Source of the DNA: Burkholderiaceae bacterium | GTDB taxonomy: Bacteria; Pseudomonadota; Gammaproteobacteria; Burkholderiales; Burkholderiaceae_C | Direction: 5' to 3' | Length of the DNA: 38,672 nt | NCBI GenBank assembly: GCA_031253955.1 | Contig: JAIRVJ010000140.1 | Location: forward strand, 1-38,672 | Shown here: positions 8,187 to 15,400 of the stretch, piece by piece | Layout: the number at the start of each line of letters is the position of its first letter | Position numbering within the stretch: position 1 is the first letter of the stretch | Notes under the pieces: generated by a model | What the model was told of the DNA's origin: nothing | Databases searched by the model: none | The model's input: only the letters and a program-made list of their open reading frames with translations | Position numbers and translations under genes: made by a program

Positions 8187-8593
8187 TCGTTGCTCCTGAG
8201 CCTGACTTCGATGCGCTGGCGTGTGTCAAGTTTGCCGACGCTTATCACGACAATTACGGCAATCAGGCGTGGTCGGATTTGTCCAGGACGGACAAGGAAG
8301 CGGCGCTGCGGCGGGGTACGCAGTACGTGATGGCGCGGCGGGTGAAGGAGCAATACCTGAACCCGCTGCATTACAACGTGAAGGCCGCCACTGCCGAGGC
8401 CGCGCTGCGGGCGGCTGCGGGGACGCTGTACGCCGATATTGACCCGCAGGCGGTGATGAGCGATTCGGCGGGGCCGATTTCGACGACGTACAGTGCGCCG
8501 GGCAACGGCGGGCGGATGACGTTTCCGGTGATTGACGATCTGCTGCGCGGACTGACTGAGGATGCGTTTGGGATCAAGCTGGTGAGAGCATGA
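8177..8593 (+). CDS. DnaT-like / head-tail connector-type protein
   Basis: This encodes 138 residues and starts at GTG with a good SD (AGAGGA upstream). The pattern FADAYHDNYGNQAWSDLSRTDKEAALRRGTQYV resembles phage proteins annotated as DnaT-like ssDNA-binding or head-tail connector adaptors. The C-terminus (FPVIDDLLRGL) also fits this group. In head operons this position after the capsid is normally the adaptor that docks under the portal. I favour the connector role over any replication role. It overlaps the next gene by 4 bp (ATGA). Confidence 0.6.
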   Translation: MPLIVAPEPDFDALACVKFADAYHDNYGNQAWSDLSRTDKEAALRRGTQYVMARRVKEQYLNPLHYNVKAATAEAALRAAAGTLYADIDPQAVMSDSAGPISTTYSAPGNGGRMTFPVIDDLLRGLTEDAFGIKLVRA

Positions 8594-9021
8594 CCATCAT
8601 TGCCTACGACGGTAAAACGGTAGCTGCCGACAAGCGCGAAGTGGACTCTTTCGGTCTTGTGCGCACGGTGACAAAGATATTCCATCATGATGGTTTGGTC
8701 GCCGCGATCACTGGAGAGCATTCAGCCGGTATCGAGATGTACCAATGGTGGCGCGCTGGAGCAAAGCCAAAGGATTTTCCGTCCAGCGCGCGGGATGATA
8801 AGGCCACGTTGATCGTTATCGGAAGTGGATCAATCTTGATCTACACAACAGGCCCGCATTCTGTGCGGCAAGAAGAAAAACAGGCGGCTTTTGGCTCAGG
8901 GCGTGACTTTGGCCTTGCTGCGATGGCGTTTGGAAAAACAGCCGCCGAAGCCGTTGAATTTGCCTGTCGCTTTCAAGCTGATTGCGGCAATGGGATCGAC
9001 GTGCTGGAGCCTAAACCATGA
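8590..9021 (+). CDS. HslV/proteasome-beta-like Ntn hydrolase
   Basis: This encodes 143 residues. It begins M-T-I-I-A-Y-D-G, so removal of Met exposes a Thr as the N-terminal nucleophile, as in HslV and proteasome beta subunits. The next conserved blocks are present: A-A-D-K-R (Asp14, equivalent to Asp17), T-K-I (Lys29, equivalent to Lys33), G-L-V-A-A-I-T-G, and a later FGSGRDFGLAAMAFGKTAAEAVEFA helix like the GSGxxxAxxAA helix of HslV. It lacks the length of host HslV (about 175 residues). It lies between head connector genes, and no HslU-like ATPase is seen in the window. It could be a prohead maturation or host-directed peptidase; this is inference. The fold call is moderately secure. Confidence 0.65.
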   Translation: MTIIAYDGKTVAADKREVDSFGLVRTVTKIFHHDGLVAAITGEHSAGIEMYQWWRAGAKPKDFPSSARDDKATLIVIGSGSILIYTTGPHSVRQEEKQAAFGSGRDFGLAAMAFGKTAAEAVEFACRFQADCGNGIDVLEPKP

Positions 9022-9383
9022 ACAAATTCAACTACGCGCGCACGGCGGCATCGGCGGTGCGGCTGATTGGGAAATTCGGGGCTTCGGCCATGCTGCGGCG
9101 CAAGTCGGGCGCGCAGTATGACCCGGCCACGTCCAGCGTGGTGGACACATGGCAAGAATGGCCTTGCACTGTGGCTGTGGTCGATTACACCGCCAAGGAT
9201 ATAGACGGCACGCTGATTCTGGCTGGAGACCGTCGGCTGCTGGTGGCGCCAGATATTGCCACGGTTCCAAAGGCTGGCGATGTGTTCGTGTTTCAGGATT
9301 GGATGACCACGGTTATCCGTGTGAAAACCACGGCTCCGGCGGGTACGGCGGTGCTGCATGACGTGCAAGCCAGGGGCCAGTGA
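9018..9383 (+). CDS. Head-tail joining / head-closure-type protein
   Basis: This encodes 121 residues and overlaps the preceding gene (ATGA) and the following gene (TGATG). It appears beta-rich in its second half (CTVAVVDYTAKDIDGTLILAGDRRLLV, VFVFQDWMTTVIRV), as in small head-closure/stopper proteins. The assignment rests mainly on gene order: adaptor, closure, gp10-like, tail terminator. No motif is decisive. Confidence 0.5.
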   Translation: MNKFNYARTAASAVRLIGKFGASAMLRRKSGAQYDPATSSVVDTWQEWPCTVAVVDYTAKDIDGTLILAGDRRLLVAPDIATVPKAGDVFVFQDWMTTVIRVKTTAPAGTAVLHDVQARGQ

Positions 9384-9784
9384 TGTCGAATCTGGGCGGG
9401 CAATTGCGGCAGATCGCGCAGCGCAAGAAGGTTGCAATGGAAACCGTGGTGCGCATGACCGTAAAGCAAATGAGCGATGACATGGTGGCTATGTCACCGG
9501 TCGATACGGGCAGGTTCGCGAGCAACTGGATGCCAGGAATCGGTTCCATCAACCACGATACAAGCGCAGAACCGGACAAGACGGGCGACAGTTCAAAGAA
9601 ACGTATTGAGATTGCCATTGCTTCATGGAAGATGGGTGAAACCCTCTACATATCGAACTCTCTGCCCTATGCCCAACGGTTGGAAAACGGCTGGTCGAAG
9701 CGCGCGCCCACCGGAATGGTTGGGGTGACGATGACTAACTTTGAGACGATCTTTGCGCGTGCGTTGAGTGAGGCACAGACATGA
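9383..9784 (+). CDS. HK97 gp10-like tail-completion / head-tail connector protein
   Basis: This encodes 133 residues from the ATG at 9383, coupled by TGATG; a GTG one codon earlier is also possible. The HK97-gp10 hallmarks are visible: SPVDTGRFASNW in the first half and YISNSLPYAQRLENGWS-RAPTGMVGVT in the second half. Members act at the head-tail junction or tail completion. It overlaps the next gene by 4 bp. Confidence 0.82.
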   Translation: MSNLGGQLRQIAQRKKVAMETVVRMTVKQMSDDMVAMSPVDTGRFASNWMPGIGSINHDTSAEPDKTGDSSKKRIEIAIASWKMGETLYISNSLPYAQRLENGWSKRAPTGMVGVTMTNFETIFARALSEAQT

Positions 9785-10194
9785 GTCAGACGCGCATCCG
9801 CTCCGCTTTCGAGTCTCGCCTTGCTTCGTGGGCTGCTACTCAGTCGCTGCCGGTGGTCTGGCAAAACGTGGCCGCTGAGTTGCCCGTTGTCGATCACCTG
9901 CGCGCTTATCTGCTGCCGGCGGAAACGGCGGCGCGCGACCTGGCCGGCGACAACCGCAGCTATCGCGGCATTTTTCAGGTGAGCGTGTTTGCCGCGCCGG
10001 GCCAAGGCGCGGAGCGGGTCGAACAGATCGCACGGGCGCTCGATGAGTTGTTTCCGGTGGCGCTGCGCATGGAAAGCGGCGGGCTGGCCGTGCTGGTGCT
10101 CACGCCGATGGCGGCTAGGCCCGCGATTCAGGAGCCGGGCTGGTTCAGCGTGCCGGTGAGTTGCCGGTATGCGGCGGAAGAAACGAAGCCATGA
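9781..10194 (+). CDS. Tail terminator-like protein (DUF4128-type)
   Basis: This encodes 137 residues. The pattern RIRSAFESRLASWA, then LPVVWQN, then HLRAYLLPAETAARDL, then YRGIFQVSVFAAPGQG and a final GWFSVPVSCRY is that of the small phage protein family (DUF4128) found just before the tail tube. In lambda terms it occupies the position of gpU, which caps the tail tube. It is coupled by ATGA on both sides. Confidence 0.75.
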   Translation: MSQTRIRSAFESRLASWAATQSLPVVWQNVAAELPVVDHLRAYLLPAETAARDLAGDNRSYRGIFQVSVFAAPGQGAERVEQIARALDELFPVALRMESGGLAVLVLTPMAARPAIQEPGWFSVPVSCRYAAEETKP

Positions 10195-10295
10195 AGATTT
10201 CCACGGTGATTTTGGTCGAAACGCTGATCCGCCTGGGCAAGGGGGTTATCAGCGCGGTCGAGCGTTGGCTGCAAGAAGCCAGGCAGGGCCGCTGA
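10191..10295 (+). CDS. 34-residue phage mini-protein
   Basis: ATG at 10191 overlaps the upstream stop (ATGA) and has GGAAG upstream. The product MKISTVILVETLIRLGKGV... starts with a hydrophobic amphipathic helix and ends with charged residues (ERWLQEARQGR). It could be a small membrane-associated protein. Coupling and coding-like codon use support it; the function is unknown. Confidence 0.35.
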   Translation: MKISTVILVETLIRLGKGVISAVERWLQEARQGR

Positions 10296-10408
10296 AACAG
10301 GCAATGGCGCTCGCAGGCCGCCGCGACAGAAAGTCTGCTACATCCCTAGCTGCCACGGGGCCGGTAACTCGCTTTGATGCGCCGGCCATTTCCATCGCAG
10401 AAATTGCC

Positions 10409-10435
10409 GCTTTCGGGCGGTTTTCTTTTTTCCTC
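10409..10435 (+). terminator. Weak hairpin plus T-run before the tail tube gene
   Basis: The sequence around GCCGC-TTTC-GGGCGG is followed by TTTTCTTTTTT, the same design as the other intercistronic terminators. The stem is short and imperfect. The 155-base gap 10296-10449 holds nothing else I can support. Confidence 0.4.
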
Positions 10436-10449
10436 GAAAGGGAAACATC

Positions 10450-11103
10450 ATGTCCTACTCTTTTTCCGACGGCAGTCGGTTTTTTCTTGGCAAGACTCTG
10501 GGCGCCGTAAAGAACATCACGGATGCAACGAATGCTTCGCCGGTGGTGCTGACGGTTGACAACAACTTCTCGCCGGGCGATGAGGTGCTGGTGACTTCCG
10601 GCTGGGACGATCTGACCGATACGGTGTATGTGCCCAGCGAGGTGACCTTTAACAGTCTGACGCTTGGGGGCGTCATACCGATTGACACCACGGATGTCAA
10701 CTTTTTCCCGCCAGGTTCCGGCATGGGCACGGTGCAGAAGGTGGAAAGCTGGGTCGAGATCGGGCAGACGCTGGGTATCAATAGCAGCGGAGGCGATCCG
10801 AAGTTCGTCAATATCGATCCGCTGGCGCGGCGCAACGCGATTCAGGTGCCGGTGGGCTTCAACGCGCATAGTCTGACGATTGATATTGGTTATGACCCGA
10901 CGCTGCAAGGCTACCAGGAACTGGTGGCGGCGGCGCGGGCGCTGCAACGCAGGGCGTTCAAGTTCGTTCTGACTGGTGGGCAGACCGGCTACGGCTTTGG
11001 CTATGTGGCGGTCAACGAAATGCCCAAGCTGCAAAAGGGGCAGCCCAACCAGGTGAGCGCGACGATTTCGCTGCTCGGCAAGTTTGTCGGCTACCAGCAG
11101 TAA
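10450..11103 (+). CDS. Major tail (tube) protein
   Basis: This encodes 217 residues, preceded by AAAGGGAAACATC. It lies between the tail terminator and the assembly chaperone, the usual place of the tail tube subunit. It has the beta-rich pattern of siphophage tubes: DGSRFFLGKTLGAVKNIT, an internal FSPGDEVLVTSGW insert, SLTIDIGYDPTLQGYQELVAAAR, and a C-terminal NQVSATISLLGKFVGYQ strand. Stacked hexamers of this protein form the tail tube around the tape measure. Confidence 0.82.
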   Translation: MSYSFSDGSRFFLGKTLGAVKNITDATNASPVVLTVDNNFSPGDEVLVTSGWDDLTDTVYVPSEVTFNSLTLGGVIPIDTTDVNFFPPGSGMGTVQKVESWVEIGQTLGINSSGGDPKFVNIDPLARRNAIQVPVGFNAHSLTIDIGYDPTLQGYQELVAAARALQRRAFKFVLTGGQTGYGFGYVAVNEMPKLQKGQPNQVSATISLLGKFVGYQQ

Positions 11104-11163
11104 TTGCTGGCGGGGCCGATTGCGTGATCCGTCAAGGCTTGCGTCTTGGCGGGTTTTTCCATA

Positions 11164-11195
11164 CCCGCATGGTTTTTCCTTGCGGGTTTTCTTTT
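11164..11195 (+). terminator. Intrinsic terminator after the tail tube gene
   Basis: CCCGCA (11164-11169) pairs with TGCGGG (11181-11186), followed by TTTTCTTTTT. An alternative hairpin upstream (GCGGG 11149-11153 with CCCGC) shares the CCCGC arm, so two mutually exclusive structures are possible. Confidence 0.7.
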
Positions 11196-11208
11196 TGAAA
11201 GATACAAA

Positions 11209-11598
11209 ATGGCAAAGTTCAAGTTCGGCGCTCCGCCCAAAACATTCAAGCGCAACATCAAGTTCAAGACGCTCGAAGGCGTGGATGAAAACTTCGATGT
11301 GACGTTCCGCTTCCGCACGCGCAAGGAGTTCGGCGTGCTGATCGACGAGATGAGTTCGGCGGCCAGGGAGCGCGGGGCCAAGGCCAGGGATGGCGAGGAA
11401 CTCACACTGGCGGAAATCATGGCGGCAACGACCGGCGACAACGGCAAGTACCTGCTCAAGGCGCTGGAGGGCTGGGAACTTGAATCGGAACTGAACGAGG
11501 CCAACGCCGAACGCCTGTGCAACGAGTTTCCGGCGGCTGCGGGCGCGATCATGGAGGCGTATCGCGTGGCGTGCGCCGAGGGCCGCCTGGGAAACTGA
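11209..11598 (+). CDS. Tail assembly chaperone, short form (lambda gpG-like)
   Basis: This encodes 129 residues from the ATG at 11209 (MAKFKFGAPPKTF); an upstream in-frame ATG at 11146 lies in the terminator and is unlikely. Its position between tube and tape measure, its size, and the ending GRLGN followed by a -1 slippery heptamer mark it as the tail assembly chaperone. Such proteins bind the tape measure during tail assembly and are made in two forms at a fixed ratio by frameshifting. The stop TGA (11596-11598) comes immediately after the slip site. Confidence 0.82.
   Translation: MAKFKFGAPPKTFKRNIKFKTLEGVDENFDVTFRFRTRKEFGVLIDEMSSAARERGAKARDGEELTLAEIMAATTGDNGKYLLKALEGWELESELNEANAERLCNEFPAAAGAIMEAYRVACAEGRLGN
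11589..11595 (+). promoter_or_regulatory. Programmed -1 frameshift site G-GGA-AAC
   Basis: In the zero frame the codons are CTG GGA AAC TGA, so the heptamer GGGAAAC fits X-XXY-YYZ exactly and both tRNAs can re-pair after a -1 slip. The lambda site is GGGAAAG. A GC-rich inverted repeat (TGCGC 11606-11610 / GCGCA 11622-11626) lies about 10 nt downstream and could stimulate slippage. Confidence 0.85.
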
Positions 11599-11921
11599 GA
11601 CAGCTTGCGCGGGCGCTGTGCGCGCATGAGGATCGGCTGCTGCCAACAGCAAGGGTGGCGGGCTTTGACTTCTTTTCGCTCGCGCAAGAAACCGAGGTGC
11701 TGATCTGGCCGGAAAACGAACTGGCTTACGGCGTGTTCGTGCGGCTTTTGACGCAGTGGCGCGTGGGCATGGGCGGCGCTACCGGGCTGGACTATACGGC
11801 GGTGCTGGCGTTCATTCGCACGCTGAGGCTTTCGCGCGTAGAGGCCGAGGAACTGTTTGCCGATATTCAGGTAATGGAGAGCGCGGCTTTGGAAGCTATG
11901 GCAGAAAAACGCAATGGGTGA
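11595..11921 (+). CDS. -1 frame extension of the tail assembly chaperone (DUF1799-like, lambda T-domain equivalent)
   Basis: This is the -1 frame entered by slippage at 11589-11595; it adds 108 residues and gives a fusion of about 237 residues (from 11209). The extension contains FSLAQETEVLIWPENELAYGVFVRLLTQWRVGMGGATGLDY, the hallmark of DUF1799 phage proteins (WPEN and QWRVGMGG-TGLDY). The frame has no good independent start: candidates are GTGs without an SD. Frameshifted expression is therefore the best model. The longer form is expected to bridge the tube protein and the tape measure. Confidence 0.8.
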   Translation: MRQLARALCAHEDRLLPTARVAGFDFFSLAQETEVLIWPENELAYGVFVRLLTQWRVGMGGATGLDYTAVLAFIRTLRLSRVEAEELFADIQVMESAALEAMAEKRNG

Positions 11922-11932
11922 GGCTCATGCGT

Positions 11933-12130
11933 TCATGGCCTGCCGCGCGCATCGACTAAAAAACCGCTGCGGCTCATGCCGTGGCTTTTGGCGTAGCTGT
12001 CGATGCGGGTCAGGATGGTTTGCGGGACGGTGATGTTGATCCGTTGGGCAGGCCCAAGGTAGTGCTCGACCGGAATATCAATCACTGCCCAGATTCCGCC
12101 AGCGTAGAACCGCTGGCTAGCACCGAGGTT
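11933..12130 (-). pseudogene. HicB antitoxin C-terminal remnant
   Basis: On the minus strand the last 65 or so residues of an open frame read WAVIDIPVEHYLG, then RINITVPQTILTRIDSYAKSHG, then SRSGFLVDA. This is the C-terminal part of HicB antitoxins (linker strand plus ribbon-helix-helix DNA-binding domain). The upstream part of the frame does not resemble the HicB N-terminal domain, no HicA toxin is seen, and I see no SD. It is probably a decayed fragment lying between tail genes and opposing the late operon. If translated, a free RHH domain could still bind DNA. It is the only recognisable content of the 340-base gap 11922-12260. Confidence 0.6.
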
Positions 12131-12187
12131 ATCGCGCGAGGCGTGGGCGCACTGGCCCACCGTCCTTGCTGATGAACTGAAAAAAGC

Positions 12188-12222
12188 GAAGCCCCCGCGC
12201 TGTTGACGCAGCCGGGGGCTTC
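12188..12222. terminator. Bidirectional terminator before the tape measure region
   Basis: GAAGCCCCCG (12188-12197) pairs perfectly with CGGGGGCTTC (12213-12222). An A-run on its left side gives a T-run for minus-strand transcripts (the HicB side would read away from it). It isolates the 11933-12130 remnant from the next late gene. Confidence 0.75.
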
Positions 12223-12260
12223 TTGCATTCAACCTTGATACAGGCAAGGAAGACGCATCC

Positions 12261-12407
12261 ATGAAGTTTAGCGTATCGAAAGAGGTTGTCCAAATGCTCG
12301 CATTACTTGAGCAATCGCCGCGTGTCAGGCGCTTGATCTATGGCGCCGAGGCTGTGGTGGGCTTGTTCGCGCTGGCCGCGCTGATTCACGCTGTCCGTTG
12401 GTGGTAA
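12261..12407 (+). CDS. 48-residue single-TM phage protein before the tape measure
   Basis: The ATG at 12261 is preceded by AAGGAAGACGCATCC. The product has a cytosolic-looking N-terminal half (KEVVQMLALLEQSPRVRRLIYG) and one strong hydrophobic segment (AVVGLFALAALIHAV, about residues 31-45). It ends 3 bases before the tape measure start. It may be a small membrane protein co-expressed with tail genes; its function is unknown. Confidence 0.5.
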   Translation: MKFSVSKEVVQMLALLEQSPRVRRLIYGAEAVVGLFALAALIHAVRWW

Positions 12408-12410
12408 ATC

Positions 12411-15400
12411 ATGTCCGACGATGTAGGCGCTATTGGCTTCAAGGTTGAAACCAGCGATATTGACCGCGGCGGTGTTGCGCTGGAAAACTTTGCCGCCAAG
12501 GGCGATCAGGTCGATAAGGCGGTTGCAGGTATTGAAGGCGCGGTCAAGCGCGCTGGCAAAAGCCTGGACACGCTCGGACAGAGCGCGCAGGGGGCTGCCA
12601 AGGTTGCTGACGTGGGCGAGGGCGCCAAGAAAGCGGCGGACGGGATTGGCTCTATGGGTGACGCTGTCACGCGCGGCGTGCAAGGGCTGAAAAGTTATAT
12701 CGAGTCGCTTTCGCTTGCTGGCAAAGCGGCCAAGGCTGCTGCGCAGCAACAGGCTGAGTTCGTGCAAAGCATGAACGCCGGCAGTTTCGCCGAAAACGAG
12801 CGTAAGCAGATTCAGGCCCTGGTTGACAAGGCCACGCAGCTTCGCATGACGGCGGGCGAGTACCAGCGGTACACGATGGCACAGCAGGGCATGAGCGCGG
12901 AAGCCCAGAAGTTGGGCGGTGCGCTGGCCGATCACATTGAAAAGCTCAAACAAACCGGTGACGCGGCCAAGGGCGCGAGCACGGGGATGAACTTGCTGCA
13001 ATCGGTGGCGGGACGGGTGGTGGCGGCGTTTTCCGTGTGGAAGGTGGCCGATCTGATCGTCGATATGACGAAGCTGGCAGCGCGCTACGAGACGATGGGC
13101 GTTGTCATGGAAGTGGCCGGGCGCAACGCTGGCTACTCGCGCGGTCAGATGGACGCTTATGCCGCTTCATTGCAGAAGTCTGGCATCTCCATGATGGAGT
13201 CGCGCAATGTCTTGACGCAGCTTGCCACGGCCCATATCGACCTTGCCAGGGCATCAGAGCTTGGCCGCGCCGCGCAAGACTTGGCGGTGGTGGCAAACGT
13301 CAATTCCAGCGAGGCGCTGGCGCGTGTGGTACAGGGAATCAAAAGCGGGCAAACTGAGATTCTGCGCACAATGGGGCTAAATGTCAATTTCGAGCAAAGC
13401 TACAAGGATTTGGCTAAAACGCTTGGAAAAACAACCGAGCAACTAACCGAAAAGGAAAAAGTGTTGGCTCGCACCAACGCGACAACGAAAGAGGCCAAAG
13501 CCTATACCGACCTGTACGAAGCGGCAATGGGTACCGCAGGTAAGCAGATGACTTCGCTTACCCGGTATTGGGATGATTTCAAAACGGTGGCCGGCGACGC
13601 ATTCCTGCCATTACTCGCGGAAGGTGTTAAAAACCTTACCATATCTCTCAAGGCGGCCAATAATACTTTGAAAAGTATGGGCGTCGGGGAAATGACTAAT
13701 GAGGAAAAAATCAACAAATTATTGGAACAGCGTATAAGAATACGTAATAGTCTTAACCATGCAAATAGCAGTATATGGGATTTGTTGAACCACCCTATCA
13801 CTCCAGACACTACCAGCATTGATAGGCTTTTGATCGGCAGCAACGCATACTTTGATGCCCAGAAACAGTACGATGATTTAGGCACACAAATAATACAGTT
13901 GCGCGGCACAGAGGATGCAAGGAAGATTCTGGCTGAAAAACAAAACAAAAAACAACAGGAAGCCGATGCCGCGACTACCTTACAGAAAGCGCGCGAAGAT
14001 TTCCTGAATCAGTTTGCCACCGACAACGAAAAACTGAGCAAGGAAGTAGAGAAATGGAAAGCTGCTCTTGGTAATTCGTTTACGCCGGCTGATGAGCAAA
14101 AAATCCGCTACAGGTTTGCCAAAAAGGATCGCGGCGAGGGCAGGATGGACAGCTTGCTTGGTCAAGATGACGACAGGCTCACCAAGCTACAGGCCGAGCG
14201 CGAGCAACTGGAAGCCTCTGATGGGGCGGTGGAAAAGCTTACCCAGGGACAGCTTGATCTTGCCGTGGTGCAGCAGCACTTGGCGGAAGGCACAGACCTT
14301 TATGGCAAGGCGCTGACCAGCCAGACGCGTGCGCAACTGGAATTGCACGAGGCCAAGCTCAACGAAATTGTGGACGGTGAGCTGTACAACGGAATGCTCA
14401 AGGATGAGGTTGCTGCTCGTGAAGCAGCGAAGAAGGCCGCCGAAAGTTGGTTGTCTTCCATACAGCAGAGCAACGAGAACTTGCAGGCGCAAGTGGATGC
14501 TCACGGAAAAAGCACGCTTGCCATTGAGCAGGAAAAGCTTGCCCGTATGCAGGCCGCGCAGGTCATGGGCACGGAAATCAAAATTGGCAAGGAGATGGTT
14601 TCCGTCACGGGCGAAATGACGGAAGCGCAAAAACAGCACGTTGCCTTGATGCAGCAACTGGAATTGCAGGCATGGCACGACAGTCTGGATAAGGAAATTT
14701 TTGCCGCCAAAACCCAGCTTGAGCTTGGCAACGAGGAATTGAAACTGATTGGTCTGACCGGCGTGGAGCGCGCCAAGATTGTTGCGCTGCGCAAGGTGGA
14801 GTTTGAGTACGCGAAGAAGGTGCATGACTTGGACGCTCAACTGAAAAATGGAGCGATTGACCAAGCCGAGTACAACGCAAGAAAGATCGAGATCAACGAG
14901 TGGAAGCAGATTAAAAGCTCTGCCGCAATTAACAAGGTTATTCAGGACGACTTCCAGAAGACCGCCGATCAGATCAACCAGTCGCTGACCGATGCGCTGC
15001 TGCGTGGTTTCGAGGGCGGGAAAGGGTTTGCCAAGAACTTTGCAGACACGCTCAAGAACATGTTCAAGACGATGGTGCTGCGGCCCATCATCAGCTTCAT
15101 CGTTCAACCTATAGGCAATCTTGTTTCCGGTGTGATTTCCGGGATGCTTGGCGGAAACGCTGGCGGCGGCGGTTTTGGCAATTTGCTGGGCATGGGCAGC
15201 AACGCTTACAGCGCGTATGGTGCGGTGACGGGGCAAAACTCGATGCTGGGCGGGGTGTGGGACTGGGCCAGCGGGTTGTTTGGCGGGGGCGCGGCTGCGG
15301 CTACCTCGCCGATGTATGTTGGAGGGACGGTCGGGCAATTGGCTGGCTCAATGCCTCTACCGGCGTTTACGGGCGGGGTTCCAGCGTATGGAACCCTACC

